Assembly: GCF_030010415.1 (NCBI RefSeq)
Contig: NZ_JASCSA010000003.1
Length of the DNA stretch: 64,000 nt
Source of the DNA: Cobetia amphilecti
GTDB taxonomy: Bacteria > Pseudomonadota > Gammaproteobacteria > Pseudomonadales > Halomonadaceae
Direction: 5' to 3' (one strand)
Positions 29,879 to 39,103 of the stretch are shown one piece after another (position 1 is the first letter of the stretch; each line of letters starts with the position of its first letter). The notes under the pieces are model-generated. The model had not been told where the DNA came from. It did no database searches and saw only the letters and a list, made by a program, of their open reading frames with translations. The position numbers and the translations under genes are program-made.

Positions 29879-32194
29879 ATGTCGGCAGTTGATGCCTCCC
29901 GAATGCAGCGTCGTCGTCTGCGGCATGACCGTCTTGCCAGTCTGTGGCTGACAGCGGCCGGGCTGGGCGTGATGGTCATCGTCGTCGTGATGCTGGCCTA
30001 TCTGGTCAGCGTGTCGTGGCCGCTGCTCAAGCCCGCCAGCGTCACGTCGCTTCCTCAGCAGGCGCTCGAACAGCAAGTGAGCGACCAGCAGATGCCTGCC
30101 GCGCAGCTGTCCGACCCTGACTGGCTGTCCGATCCTGACTGGCTGACCGATTCTGACTGGCTGACCGATCCTGACTGGCTGAGCACCTTGCCTGACATGC
30201 CGCTTGCCGCGCGTGACGGGCTGCCTCCCGTGCTGGCCAGTGATGATTCGACGGCGGATTCGCGCACCTCGCCGCTGGCGGGTGTCTGGCTCGCGGATGA
30301 TCGCCTGCAGGTGGTTCAGCAGTCCGCAACTGGCGTGCGCCTGCGCGGCAGTGCCATCGAGTTACCCGCAGGGCTTGAGCGCCGCCAGGCAAGCCTGGTG
30401 CTCAGCCGTGACCAGCTGTGGCTGCGCATTCCGTACGAGGAGGGCGATGGCCTGTGGCTGGCGCGTCTGGCCTTGTCATCTCCACACGCCTCCGCAGGCG
30501 CGCTGGATGACGATGCAGCAAGCCAGACTCCGCACTCCGAGTGGCAGCAGCAGTGGTTGCCGGGCACGGCCAGGCTGTCTTCGCAGCAGGGGCGTCTGCT
30601 GGTCACCGCTGACCGCGATGGCTTCACCCAGTGGCAACTGAGCGAGGCCTCCACCGGGACCAAGCCGCTGGCGCGCAAGCTGGCACATCACGCTATGGCC
30701 TCTTCTGCCTCCGCGTCATCGCCGGCGATCACTGCGATCAGCGTCCTGCGTGGCGGCAGAAGCCTGATCGTCGGAGACGCCGCAGGTGGCCTGACTCATT
30801 ACCTGTTGCCGGCGCACGCGCAGCCGCTGGTCAAGGTCGGCGTCTTTGACAGTGGCCTGTCGGCGCCGGTGGTGACGATGGCGGCCGCCCATCACAGCCT
30901 CGGCTTTGCCGCGCTGGACGCCAACGGCCGCCTTGGCCTCTATCTGGCCACCAGCGAGCGTCGCCGTCAGGTGCTGGACTGGCTGGATGCCTCTCGGGTC
31001 GCGGCTGGCGTGGCGCTGGAATTTGACAATGATGACCGCCGCTTGCTGGCATCGGCGTCCCGGGAGGCAAGGCTGCCCGGCCAGCTCGCTCAGGACGCGC
31101 CGCTGGGGGCGCTCGGCAAGGCCTATGCGGGGCTTGCGATACACGACCCTCATCAGGCCGTCGGGCTCGACGCCATCTTCGGCAAGGTCTGGTATGAGGG
31201 GCGCGCTGCGCCGGAGTGGATCTGGCAGCTGGAGAGCACCGGTACCCACGAACCCCGTCTGTCGCTGGTGCCCATCATGTGGGGCACGCTCAAGGCGGCG
31301 CTGGTCGGGCTGCTGTTTGCCGTGCCGTTGGGGCTCGGCTGTGCCATCCATGTCGCCTGCTTCATGGCGCCGCGCCAGCGTTCCCGCATCAAGCCGCTGC
31401 TGGAGATGATGGAGGCGCTGCCGACCGTGGTGATCGGCTTCATCGCCGCCCTGGTGGTCGCGCCCTTCGTCGAGCGTGAGCTGATGGCGGTGTTGCTGGG
31501 GCTGGTTCTGATCCCGCTGGGCACCATGGTGGCCGGCTTCCTGTGGACCCTGTCGCCGCGCGTATGGCGCAATCTGCTGCCGGAAAACATGGCGGCCTTC
31601 GGGCTGTTGCCGCTGCTGTTCGTGCTGCTGTGGCTGGATGTGACCATCGCCGGCCAGGTCGAGCAGTGGTGGTTCGACGGCGACCTCCGTCAGTGGCTGT
31701 TCAGCCACTACGGCATCGATTACGCCCAGCGCAATACCCTGGTGACCGGCATGGCGCTGGGGCTGGCGGTGATGCCGACCCTGTTCACGCTCAGCGAGGA
31801 TGCCCTCTCGTCGGTGCCGCGCGGTCTGGCCGCAGGCTCCGCGGCGCTTGGCGCGACGCCATGGCAGAGTCTGCGCCGCGTCATCCTGCCTGCCGCCGCC
31901 GTCGGCCTGTTCTCGGCGATGATGATCGGCATGGGGCGCGCCGTCGGTGAGACGATGATCGTGCTGATGGTGGCCGGCAATACGCCGCTGGTGGATGCCA
32001 GCCTGTTCGAGGGCCTGCGCTCACTGGCCGCGACCCTGGCCATCGAGCTGCCGGAGGCCGAGGTCGGCAGCAGTCACTACCGCTTGCTGTTCCTCGCTGC
32101 ACTGGCATTGTTCGTCTTCACCTTCGTGGTCAATACGCTGGCGGAAGTGCTGCGACAGCGCTTCACGCCACCCAATCAGGGGAGCTGGGGATGA
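29879..32194 (+). CDS. pstC: Phosphate ABC transporter permease PstC (long form)
   Basis: 771 aa, far longer than E. coli PstC (319) but like the long PstC of pseudomonads and relatives. An N-terminal membrane helix (about 19-45) is followed by a periplasmic domain of about 400 residues; the last 300 residues form the ABC permease with MGRAVGETMIVLMVAGNTPL as the EAA-type loop. A DPDWL-type repeat of 4 x 6 residues lies just behind the first helix. Preceded by a Pho box; its stop overlaps the pstA start. Confidence 0.93.
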   Translation: MSAVDASRMQRRRLRHDRLASLWLTAAGLGVMVIVVVMLAYLVSVSWPLLKPASVTSLPQQALEQQVSDQQMPAAQLSDPDWLSDPDWLTDSDWLTDPDWLSTLPDMPLAARDGLPPVLASDDSTADSRTSPLAGVWLADDRLQVVQQSATGVRLRGSAIELPAGLERRQASLVLSRDQLWLRIPYEEGDGLWLARLALSSPHASAGALDDDAASQTPHSEWQQQWLPGTARLSSQQGRLLVTADRDGFTQWQLSEASTGTKPLARKLAHHAMASSASASSPAITAISVLRGGRSLIVGDAAGGLTHYLLPAHAQPLVKVGVFDSGLSAPVVTMAAAHHSLGFAALDANGRLGLYLATSERRRQVLDWLDASRVAAGVALEFDNDDRRLLASASREARLPGQLAQDAPLGALGKAYAGLAIHDPHQAVGLDAIFGKVWYEGRAAPEWIWQLESTGTHEPRLSLVPIMWGTLKAALVGLLFAVPLGLGCAIHVACFMAPRQRSRIKPLLEMMEALPTVVIGFIAALVVAPFVERELMAVLLGLVLIPLGTMVAGFLWTLSPRVWRNLLPENMAAFGLLPLLFVLLWLDVTIAGQVEQWWFDGDLRQWLFSHYGIDYAQRNTLVTGMALGLAVMPTLFTLSEDALSSVPRGLAAGSAALGATPWQSLRRVILPAAAVGLFSAMMIGMGRAVGETMIVLMVAGNTPLVDASLFEGLRSLAATLAIELPEAEVGSSHYRLLFLAALALFVFTFVVNTLAEVLRQRFTPPNQGSWG
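30113..30184 (+). repeat. Four 18-bp tandem repeats in pstC
   Basis: Units 30113-30130, 30131-30148, 30149-30166 and 30167-30184 encode DPDWLS, DPDWLT, DSDWLT, DPDWLS. In frame, in the linker after the first membrane helix, hence on the periplasmic side. Confidence 0.92.
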
Positions 32195-33987
32195 GTCACC
32201 CCGACACCAATCGCGCCAGCTCCTCACTGCTGCGCCCGCGCGAGCCGCTGGTCGGACGCCTGCAGCGCTACTGGCGCGACGGCGGCCCGTGGGGCTGGCT
32301 GAATGCCATGGCGGTCAGTGTCTCGCTGGTGCTGGTGCTGGGCCTGCTCAGCCTGCTGGTGGTGGGCTCCTTCAGTCACTTCTGGCCCTCACGGCTGGTC
32401 GAGGTGGAGCTGACGGCACAGCCGGGCCAGAGTCCCACGGCGCTGACCACCACGCGCGGTGAGCCGGCGGCCGACAATCGGCATCTGCTCGGCGAGCTGA
32501 TGCACGAGGAGATGCGCCGCGTCGCCTCGGGCGAGGAGGATGACGCTCGCCAGCAATGGTGGTTGCTGCAGACATCCTCGCGTGACGGGGCCGCGGCCAG
32601 CTGGCAGTGGCTGCCGGAGACGCTGCTCGACAGGATGACCTTCCCCAGCCAGGCGCTGATGCTGGAAATGCGCGATGGCCGCACTCTCTACGGCATGCCA
32701 CGGGCGCTGAGTGACCCGATGACGGGGGAGATGGACCACACGCCCGATGTCGGCGACGGGCCTGCCCGGCCCTTGTCCGAGGACGCCGAGCCACTGTTTG
32801 CCCGCCTGAAGATGATCGAGAGCGAGCGCCGCCAGCTGCAGGCGCTGCGCCTGGACAGTGAGGCCTTGAGCAGTCGCTATCAGGCGCTGCAGCAGTCTCT
32901 GGCATCCCGGCGCAGCGCCACTGCTGGCGGTGACGCGGCGCAGACTCATGAGGATGCTGAGCTCGAGCAGGAGATGCAGGAGGAGTTGGAGGAGGTGCGT
33001 AGCGCCTTCATCGAGCGTGAAGGTCAGCTGAGTGCACTGCGGGATGCGCTGGCGGGCGGTCAGTTGCTGCTGGGCGGCAATGGCGGCTACGAAGGCCGCA
33101 TCGCGCTCGATGATATCCGCAATGCCTGGCGGCCCAATGCGATGGGCTTCAGCGGCCGGCTGATGATGACGTTCAAGCGTTTCCGTGACTTCGTGGCCGG
33201 CGCGCCCACCGAGGGCTTCGGTGGCGTCTGGCCCGCCATCTTCGGCACCGTGCTGATGGTGGTGCTGATGTCGATCATGGTGATGCCCTTCGGCGTGATG
33301 GCGGCGCTCTATCTGCATGAGGTGGCCCATCAGGGGCGCCTGACGCGCCTGACGCGCATCGCGCTGCGCAACCTGGCCGGGGTGCCCTCCATCGTCTACG
33401 GCGTGTTCGGTCTCGGTTTCTTCGTCTATGGACTGGGCGCCGGAATCGATGAGCTGTTCTATTCCGAGCGGCTGCCGACGCCGACCTTCGGGACCGGCGG
33501 CATTCTGTGGGCCTCGCTGACGCTGGCCCTGCTGACCTTGCCGGTGGTGATCGTCGCCACGGAAGAGGGGATGGCGCGCGTGCCGCGTCGTCTGCGCGAA
33601 GGCGCGCTGGCGCTGGGGGCGACACGCCTGGAAACGCTCAAGCGCGTGGTGATTCCGGCTGCCTCGCCGGCGCTGATGACGGGGCTGATTCTGGCCGTGG
33701 CGCGTGCGGCGGGCGAAGTCGCGCCGCTGATGCTGGTCGGGGTGGTCAAGCTGGCCCCGGACCTGCCGCTGGATGACAGCTTCCCGTGGTTGCATCTGGA
33801 CCGCAAATTCATGCATCTGGGGCATCAGGTCTATGATCTGGCCTTCCAGAGCAGCGACGCCTTCAGCAGTCGGCCGCTGGTCTACGCGACCGCGCTGGTG
33901 CTGGTGGTCGTGATTCTATGCCTCAATCTGAGTGCCATTCGCCTGCGTCACATGCTGGCACAACGTTACAAGGGAGCCACCGAATGA
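32191..33987 (+). CDS. pstA: Phosphate ABC transporter permease PstA (long form)
   Basis: 598 aa. An N-terminal membrane helix near residues 36-60 is followed by a periplasmic insert with a predicted coiled coil (about 200-285, rich in Glu, Gln and Leu), then the permease part with ARAAGEVAPLMLVGVVKLAP as the EAA-type loop. Long PstA is expected alongside long PstC. It overlaps pstC (ATGA) and pstB (ATGA), so the three are translationally coupled. Confidence 0.93.
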   Translation: MSHPDTNRASSSLLRPREPLVGRLQRYWRDGGPWGWLNAMAVSVSLVLVLGLLSLLVVGSFSHFWPSRLVEVELTAQPGQSPTALTTTRGEPAADNRHLLGELMHEEMRRVASGEEDDARQQWWLLQTSSRDGAAASWQWLPETLLDRMTFPSQALMLEMRDGRTLYGMPRALSDPMTGEMDHTPDVGDGPARPLSEDAEPLFARLKMIESERRQLQALRLDSEALSSRYQALQQSLASRRSATAGGDAAQTHEDAELEQEMQEELEEVRSAFIEREGQLSALRDALAGGQLLLGGNGGYEGRIALDDIRNAWRPNAMGFSGRLMMTFKRFRDFVAGAPTEGFGGVWPAIFGTVLMVVLMSIMVMPFGVMAALYLHEVAHQGRLTRLTRIALRNLAGVPSIVYGVFGLGFFVYGLGAGIDELFYSERLPTPTFGTGGILWASLTLALLTLPVVIVATEEGMARVPRRLREGALALGATRLETLKRVVIPAASPALMTGLILAVARAAGEVAPLMLVGVVKLAPDLPLDDSFPWLHLDRKFMHLGHQVYDLAFQSSDAFSSRPLVYATALVLVVVILCLNLSAIRLRHMLAQRYKGATE

Positions 33988-34829
33988 GGCGTGACTCTGA
34001 ACAGCCCAAGCCCCAGTTGTTTCTTCAGGAGACGCCTGCGCGGCCGGCTGAGGACATCTGCCTGGAAACCCGCCACCTGAGCCTCGATTATCAGGCACGT
34101 GTCGGCAAGGAGAACCAGACGCGACGCGCACTGGAGGACGTCAGCCTGCAGATCGCACGCAAGCGCGTGACGGCCTTCATCGGCCCTTCCGGCTGCGGCA
34201 AGTCGAGTCTGTTGCGTACCTTCAATCGCATGACCGATCTCGACGAACAGTCACGTCTTTCCGGCAAGGTACTGCTCGAGGGCGAGGACATTCATGCGCG
34301 CGGCGTGGACGTGCCGATGCTGCGCCGCCGGATAGGCATGGTCTTCCAGACGCCAAATCCCTTTCCGATGTCGGTCTACGAGAACGTGGCCTTCGGGCTG
34401 CGGCTGGTCGGCGAGAATGACAAGCGCCACCTCGATGACAAGGTCGAATCCTGCCTGCGCTCCGCGGCGCTGTGGGAAGAAGTGAAGGACCGCCTGCACG
34501 ACAGCGCGCTGGGGCTCTCGGGTGGCCAGCAACAGCGGCTGGTGATCGCGCGGACACTGGCGGTCGAGCCGGAGGTGCTGCTGCTGGATGAACCGGCCTC
34601 GGCGCTGGACCCCATCTCGACCCTCAAGATCGAGGAGCTGATCCGATCGCTGCGCTCGCGCCTGACGCTGATCATCGTCACGCATAACATGCAGCAGGCC
34701 GCGCGGGTGTCAGACGATACCGCCTTCCTGCATGAGGGCCGCCTGGTGGAATTCGCCCCGACCGATCAGCTGTTCACCAACCCGCGGCGCCGCCAGACGG
34801 AAGACTACATCACGGGGCGTTTCGGTTAG
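33984..34829 (+). CDS. pstB: Phosphate ABC transporter ATP-binding protein PstB
   Basis: 281-aa ATPase of the phosphate importer. Walker A GPSGCGKSS, the Q-loop FQTPNPFPMSVYENVAFG, signature LSGGQQQRL and Walker B VLLLDEPASALDP are all present. I chose ATG 33984, which overlaps the pstA stop; the frame is open further upstream inside pstA. phoU follows after 219 bases. Confidence 0.97.
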   Translation: MRRDSEQPKPQLFLQETPARPAEDICLETRHLSLDYQARVGKENQTRRALEDVSLQIARKRVTAFIGPSGCGKSSLLRTFNRMTDLDEQSRLSGKVLLEGEDIHARGVDVPMLRRRIGMVFQTPNPFPMSVYENVAFGLRLVGENDKRHLDDKVESCLRSAALWEEVKDRLHDSALGLSGGQQQRLVIARTLAVEPEVLLLDEPASALDPISTLKIEELIRSLRSRLTLIIVTHNMQQAARVSDDTAFLHEGRLVEFAPTDQLFTNPRRRQTEDYITGRFG

Positions 34830-35048
34830 CGCGCTCATGCGCGAACATGCAGCCAGGTAGCCTTTTCGCCCTGATATTGCTGACGATGGCGGCCAGATAC
34901 CGCCTTTGCGCCATGGGTGAAACATAACTGCAATCAAGTGTCGGCATGCTGAGGGGGAGCCCGCTGTGTCAGTCAGTAGTGGGCCATACTTGTCACGTCA
35001 TTCATGTCACGCCCCCTGACTCGGTGGGCGACTTTCCGGGAGAGGGAA

Positions 35049-35774
35049 ATGGATATCACCAGCGATTCGCACGGCAAGCATATCTCAGAGCAGTTCAATC
35101 ACGAGCTGGATGCACTGAAGACACACCTGCTGGCCATGGGCGGACTGGTAGAGAAGCAGCTGCAGGATGCCGTCACGGCATTGCTGGAAGGCGACAGTGA
35201 AACCGCCACGCGGGTGCGCGACAACGACAAGGCTGTCAACGACATGCAGCTCAAGATCGATGACGAGTGCACCCGGGTGCTGGCCCGCCGTCAGCCGGCG
35301 GCCTCCGACCTGCGCCTGGTGCTGGCCGTCATCCGCGCCACCTCCGATCTCGAACGTATCGGTGATGAATCGAGCAAGATCGCACGCAATGCCATCTCGC
35401 TGGTCGAGAATGGCCAGAGCCCGCGCGGCATGGTCGAGGTGCGTCATCTCAGCCAGCACGTGCGCAGCATGGTGCGTGACTCCCTGACGGCCTTCGCGCG
35501 CTTCGATACCGACCTTGCCCTCAAGGTGCTGCGTGAAGATGCCTCGGTGGATCTGGAATATCAGAGCGCGATGCGCTCGCTGATGACCTTCATGATGGAA
35601 GACGCGCGCCAGATCACGCCGGTGCTCAACGTGATGTGGATTCTGCGTGCGCTGGAGCGCATCGGTGACCACGCCGACAACCTGGCCGAGTACGTCATCT
35701 TCCTGGTCAAGGGCGTGGACGTGCGTCACACCGATACCCATGACCTGAAGCCGCAGGACCTGGACAAGAAGTGA
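35049..35774 (+). CDS. phoU: Phosphate signalling regulator PhoU
   Basis: Couples PstSCAB activity to the PhoR kinase, damping the Pho response when phosphate is high. Two PhoU domains of three-helix type are seen, with ERIGDESSKIARNA and ERIGDHADNLAEYVIFLVKG as the metal-binding signatures. I chose ATG 35049 after GAGAGGGAA, giving 241 aa. No convincing Pho box immediately upstream, so it is probably expressed with pstCAB or from an unrecognised promoter. Confidence 0.96.
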   Translation: MDITSDSHGKHISEQFNHELDALKTHLLAMGGLVEKQLQDAVTALLEGDSETATRVRDNDKAVNDMQLKIDDECTRVLARRQPAASDLRLVLAVIRATSDLERIGDESSKIARNAISLVENGQSPRGMVEVRHLSQHVRSMVRDSLTAFARFDTDLALKVLREDASVDLEYQSAMRSLMTFMMEDARQITPVLNVMWILRALERIGDHADNLAEYVIFLVKGVDVRHTDTHDLKPQDLDKK

Positions 35775-35970
35775 GCTGACGCGCTTCCCTGCCCCGGTGT
35801 CGCCTCTTTCGCCCCGCTTCTGCTTACCGGCAGGTCGCGGGGCGATTGCGTCGTGGGAACGCGAGCGGTGTCAGGCGGCCGACAGCTGCGCCGCGCAGGC
35901 GGGAGTGCTAGGGTGTGGCTCCGGCCAGCCCGCTGGCTGGCCGGTTCTTTTGAGATGACGAGGACGTCGC

Positions 35971-36699
35971 ATGATTGATGCCGTATCGGCGCTGGTCCGC
36001 GGGACCCGCATGGTCTATACCCCCGGGCTGCGCCGCTTCGTATTCGTACCGCTGGCGATCAACCTGGTGCTCTACAGCATCACGCTGTGGGTGTTGTTCA
36101 ACCAGTTCGGTGGCTGGATCGATTACTGGATGCTCAAGGTACCGGCGTGGCTGGACTGGCTCAGCTGGTTGATCTGGCCGGTGCTGGTAGTGAGTCTGTT
36201 GCTGGTGGTGTTCTTCACCTTCAGCCTGGTGACCAACCTGATCGCCGCGCCCTTCTACGGCATTCTGGCCGAGAAGGTCGAGCATCGTCTGGATGGCACC
36301 CTGATCGATGATGACCGTGGCCTGATGAAGATCGGCGTCGACTCGCTGGGGCGTGAAATGGCCAAGCTGGGCTACTTCATCCCGCGCATGATCGCGCTGT
36401 TCATCATCGGCTTCATCCCGGGCCTGAACCTGCTCTCGCCGCTGTTGTGGGGGCTGTTCTCGGCCTGGAGCATGTCGATCCAGTACCTCGACTACCCGAT
36501 GGACAACCATCAGGTCAGCTTCGGTGACATGAAGCAGCGCCTCAAGGCGCGCTGGTGGCCCTCACTGACCTTCGGCGCCGCGGTGTTCGTCATGACGCTG
36601 GTGCCGCTGGCCAATCTGCTGTTCATCCCGGGCGCCGTCGCCGGGGCGGTACTGATGTGGCAGAGCCACTACCGTCAGTTGCCGGCGCCGCGTCGTTGA
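35971..36699 (+). CDS. cysZ: Sulfate transporter CysZ
   Basis: 242-aa membrane protein of the CysZ/EI24 family, which supplies sulfate for cysteine synthesis. AAPFYGILAEKVE and WGLFSAWSMSIQYLDYPMDNH are family motifs, and four hydrophobic segments are visible. It sits between the pst/phoU genes and phoR but is not an obvious Pho gene. It ends at a bidirectional terminator shared with phoR. Confidence 0.93.
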   Translation: MIDAVSALVRGTRMVYTPGLRRFVFVPLAINLVLYSITLWVLFNQFGGWIDYWMLKVPAWLDWLSWLIWPVLVVSLLLVVFFTFSLVTNLIAAPFYGILAEKVEHRLDGTLIDDDRGLMKIGVDSLGREMAKLGYFIPRMIALFIIGFIPGLNLLSPLLWGLFSAWSMSIQYLDYPMDNHQVSFGDMKQRLKARWWPSLTFGAAVFVMTLVPLANLLFIPGAVAGAVLMWQSHYRQLPAPRR

Positions 36700-36706
36700 G
36701 ACAGCC

Positions 36707-36738
36707 CGTCGCTGAACTGGCTCGTCGCTGAAATAGCC
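36707..36738 (+). repeat. Two 16-bp tandem repeats behind cysZ
   Basis: 36707-36722 and 36723-36738 share CGTCGCTGAA and match at about 12 of 16 positions. Confidence 0.6.
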
Positions 36739-36766
36739 GCAGCGTCGTCTGATTGACCAAACGAAA

Positions 36767-36805
36767 CGCCCCGCAGTCGCCTCCTTTCGAGGTGGCTGCG
36801 GGGCG
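36767..36805. terminator. Bidirectional terminator cysZ/phoR
   Basis: A long stem (CGCCCCGCAGTCGCCTC with GAGGTGGCTGCGGGGCG, two mismatched or wobble positions) between two convergent genes; TT follows on the plus side. Confidence 0.8.
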
Positions 36806-36860
36806 TTCTGCGTTCTGCGTTGGGCTGGCGTCCGGGGCAAATCATCACTGAATCAGCCCA

Positions 36861-38183
36861 TTACTGGGCTAGCGCACTGCTGGCCTGGGGAGCGCTCGCC
36901 TGACAGGCGCGCTCGTCGGGGAAGTGACAGCGGAAGCGCGCACCCTCGCCGGGGTGGCTGTCGATCTCCAGATGGCCCTGATGACGAATCAGCACATGCT
37001 TGACGATGGCAAGCCCGAGGCCGGTGCCTCCCGTGGCGGTGCTGCGGCCCTTGTCGATGCGGTAGAAGCGCTCGGTCAGGCGCGGCAGGTGCACCGGGTC
37101 GATGCCGTCCCCGTCATCTTCCACCTCGACCAGCAGGCCCTGGTCATCCGCCTTCCAGCGCAGGGTGATATGGCAGTCTTCGGGGGTGTAGCGCACCGCA
37201 TTGAAGACCAGATTCGAGATCGCGCTGCGCAGTTCCTGCTCCTCACCGCGCAGTGACAGGCTGGCATCGGCCTCGATGGAGAAGGTGTGGCGCCCCTGGG
37301 ACAGGCCTTCGGCGTCGTCGCGGATATGGCCGAGCAGGGCGCTCATGTCGATGCAGCGACCATTGTCGGACAGCTCGTCGGTTTCCAGGCGTGACAGGGT
37401 CAGCAGGTCCTCGACCAGGTGCTGCATGCGGTCGGTCTGGCTCTGCATCTGGCCCAGTCCACGCTGCCAGCGCGGTGGCAGGTCATCGGCGTAATCGGAG
37501 TAGGTCTCGAGATAGCCGGCCAGTACCGTCAGCGGCGTGCGCAGCTCATGGGAGACATTGGCCACGAAGTCGCGGCGCATCTCTTCAAGACGATAGAGGC
37601 GGGTGACGTCACGCAGCATGACCAGACGCTCGTTGTCACCGAACAGGGTGATGGAGATCTGCAGCGTCAGGTTGTCAGACAGCGGCGACTGGAGCGTCAG
37701 CGGCTCGCGGTAGGCCAGCCGATTGAAGTAGTCGATGAAGACGGGGTCACGCAGATAGTTGGTGATGTGCTGACCGCGGTCGTGGCTGGCCTTGAGACCG
37801 ACCAGCTGCTCGGCAGCGCTGTTCCACCATTCCATGTCACCGTGGTTGTCCAGCATCACCAGGCCGTCGCGCATGGCCTCGGAGGATTCCTGGATACGGT
37901 TGAGGATGCTGCGCAGTCGCTCCTGAGCCTGACGCTGGCCCTTCTGGTAGCGGTAGAGACGATCGAGCAGGTCTCCCCAGACGCCATCGCCGGGCGGCGG
38001 CTCTTCATGGGGATTGGTGATCAGCCAGGTGTAGAGGCTCTTCAAGTGCTTGAGATGGACGAACAGATACAGCGAAAGACCCAGCGCCAGGCCCCAGCCC
38101 AGATAGCCCAGCAGGCCACCGATCAGGCTGAAGCCACCGGCAAGGTAGCCGAGGCGCCATAGCTCGTTGGTCCAATAGCGCAT
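36861..38183 (-). CDS. phoR: Phosphate regulon sensor histidine kinase PhoR
   Basis: 440 aa. Two N-terminal membrane segments (about 12-45), a PAS domain (about 95-195) and the kinase core: H-box VANVSHELRTPLTVLAGYLE with His212, N-box AISNLVFNAVRYTP, G-boxes DDGDGIDP and GTGLGLAIVKH. It phosphorylates PhoB under phosphate limitation and is held inactive by PstSCAB-PhoU. Seven bases separate it from the upstream phoB. Confidence 0.96.
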   Translation of the reverse strand: MRYWTNELWRLGYLAGGFSLIGGLLGYLGWGLALGLSLYLFVHLKHLKSLYTWLITNPHEEPPPGDGVWGDLLDRLYRYQKGQRQAQERLRSILNRIQESSEAMRDGLVMLDNHGDMEWWNSAAEQLVGLKASHDRGQHITNYLRDPVFIDYFNRLAYREPLTLQSPLSDNLTLQISITLFGDNERLVMLRDVTRLYRLEEMRRDFVANVSHELRTPLTVLAGYLETYSDYADDLPPRWQRGLGQMQSQTDRMQHLVEDLLTLSRLETDELSDNGRCIDMSALLGHIRDDAEGLSQGRHTFSIEADASLSLRGEEQELRSAISNLVFNAVRYTPEDCHITLRWKADDQGLLVEVEDDGDGIDPVHLPRLTERFYRIDKGRSTATGGTGLGLAIVKHVLIRHQGHLEIDSHPGEGARFRCHFPDERACQASAPQASSALAQ

Positions 38184-38190
38184 GAATCCC

Positions 38191-38880
38191 TCAGGCCTGA
38201 GCGCTGAAGCGGTAACCGGTGCCGCGGACGGTCTGGATCAGATGCTGATGGCCTGTGCCCAGCGCCTTGCGCAGGCGACGGATGTGCACGTCCACGGTGC
38301 GCTCCTCGACATAGACGTTGCCGCCCCATACCTGATCGAGCAGCTGGCTGCGCGTGTAGGCACGCTCCTGATGCGTCATGAAGAACTGCAGCAGGCGATA
38401 TTCGGTCGGGCCGACATCCAGCGAGTTGCCGTGGGCGGTGACGCGGTGGCTGGCCGGGTCGAGCATCAGGCCTTCGACTTCCACCGCCTCCTCGACCCCC
38501 TTGGGAGTGGTGCGACGCAGCACGGCCTTGAGACGGGCGACCAGCTCGCGCGGCGAGAAGGGCTTGGTGATGTAGTCGTCGGCACCGGCTTCCAGGCCTT
38601 GAATCTTGTTGTCTTCCTCGCCCTTGGCGGTCAACAGGATGATCGGCAGCTCCGAGGTGGTCTCGTCACGCTTGAGACGCCGCGCGAGCTCCAGGCCACT
38701 GGTGCCCGGCATCATCCAGTCCAGCAACAGCAGATCGGGCTTTTCATCGACGACGATGGCGTGGGCGTCCTGGGCATTGTCTGCCTCCAGCACGCGGTAA
38801 TCCGCCATTTCGAGGGCAACGGCGATCATCTCGCGAATCGAGGATTCATCGTCGACAATCAGTACGGTCTTGGAGCTCAT
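38191..38880 (-). CDS. phoB: Phosphate regulon response regulator PhoB
   Basis: 229 aa OmpR-type regulator. The receiver domain has the acidic pocket DDE (10-12), phospho-acceptor Asp54 in LLLLDWMMPG, and Lys in KPFSPREL. The C-terminal winged helix carries RAYTRSQLLDQVWGGNVYVEERTVDVHIRRLR. First gene of phoBR, with two Pho boxes upstream that predict positive autoregulation. Confidence 0.98.
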   Translation of the reverse strand: MSSKTVLIVDDESSIREMIAVALEMADYRVLEADNAQDAHAIVVDEKPDLLLLDWMMPGTSGLELARRLKRDETTSELPIILLTAKGEEDNKIQGLEAGADDYITKPFSPRELVARLKAVLRRTTPKGVEEAVEVEGLMLDPASHRVTAHGNSLDVGPTEYRLLQFFMTHQERAYTRSQLLDQVWGGNVYVEERTVDVHIRRLRKALGTGHQHLIQTVRGTGYRFSAQA

Positions 38881-38917
38881 CGCTAGATCCCATGCAGCAG
38901 TCGGCGCACGCGCCAGA

Positions 38918-38968
38918 ATGACAAGTCGATGACGATTACAACCCGCTTATATGACAACGAGATGACAA
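38918..38968 (-). promoter_or_regulatory. Tandem Pho boxes and promoter of phoBR
   Basis: On the minus strand two TTGTCAT units occupy 38968-38962 and 38957-38951, 11 bases apart. TGTAAT (38940-38935), 10 bases further on, suits a -10. A second pair, TCGTCAT and TTGTCAT (38935-38918), follows downstream. The first pair with the -10 is a typical PhoB-activated promoter; the second pair may add control. Confidence 0.83.
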
Positions 38969-39103
38969 CTGCCAGCATGGCAGCTTGCACGCAAGCCTGC
39001 CAGCCGCCTTGGAGGCGCGGCAGGCAGGCATGAACCGTGGGCTGGGAAGCAATAGAGGGCAGGGGTCGCTTTAAATTAAATGATACTAATGTTTATGCAG
39101 GAG

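Noticed and set aside
34985..35010. TGTCAC repeats before phoU as a Pho box
   Set aside because: The two TGTCAC units are not in 11-base phase.
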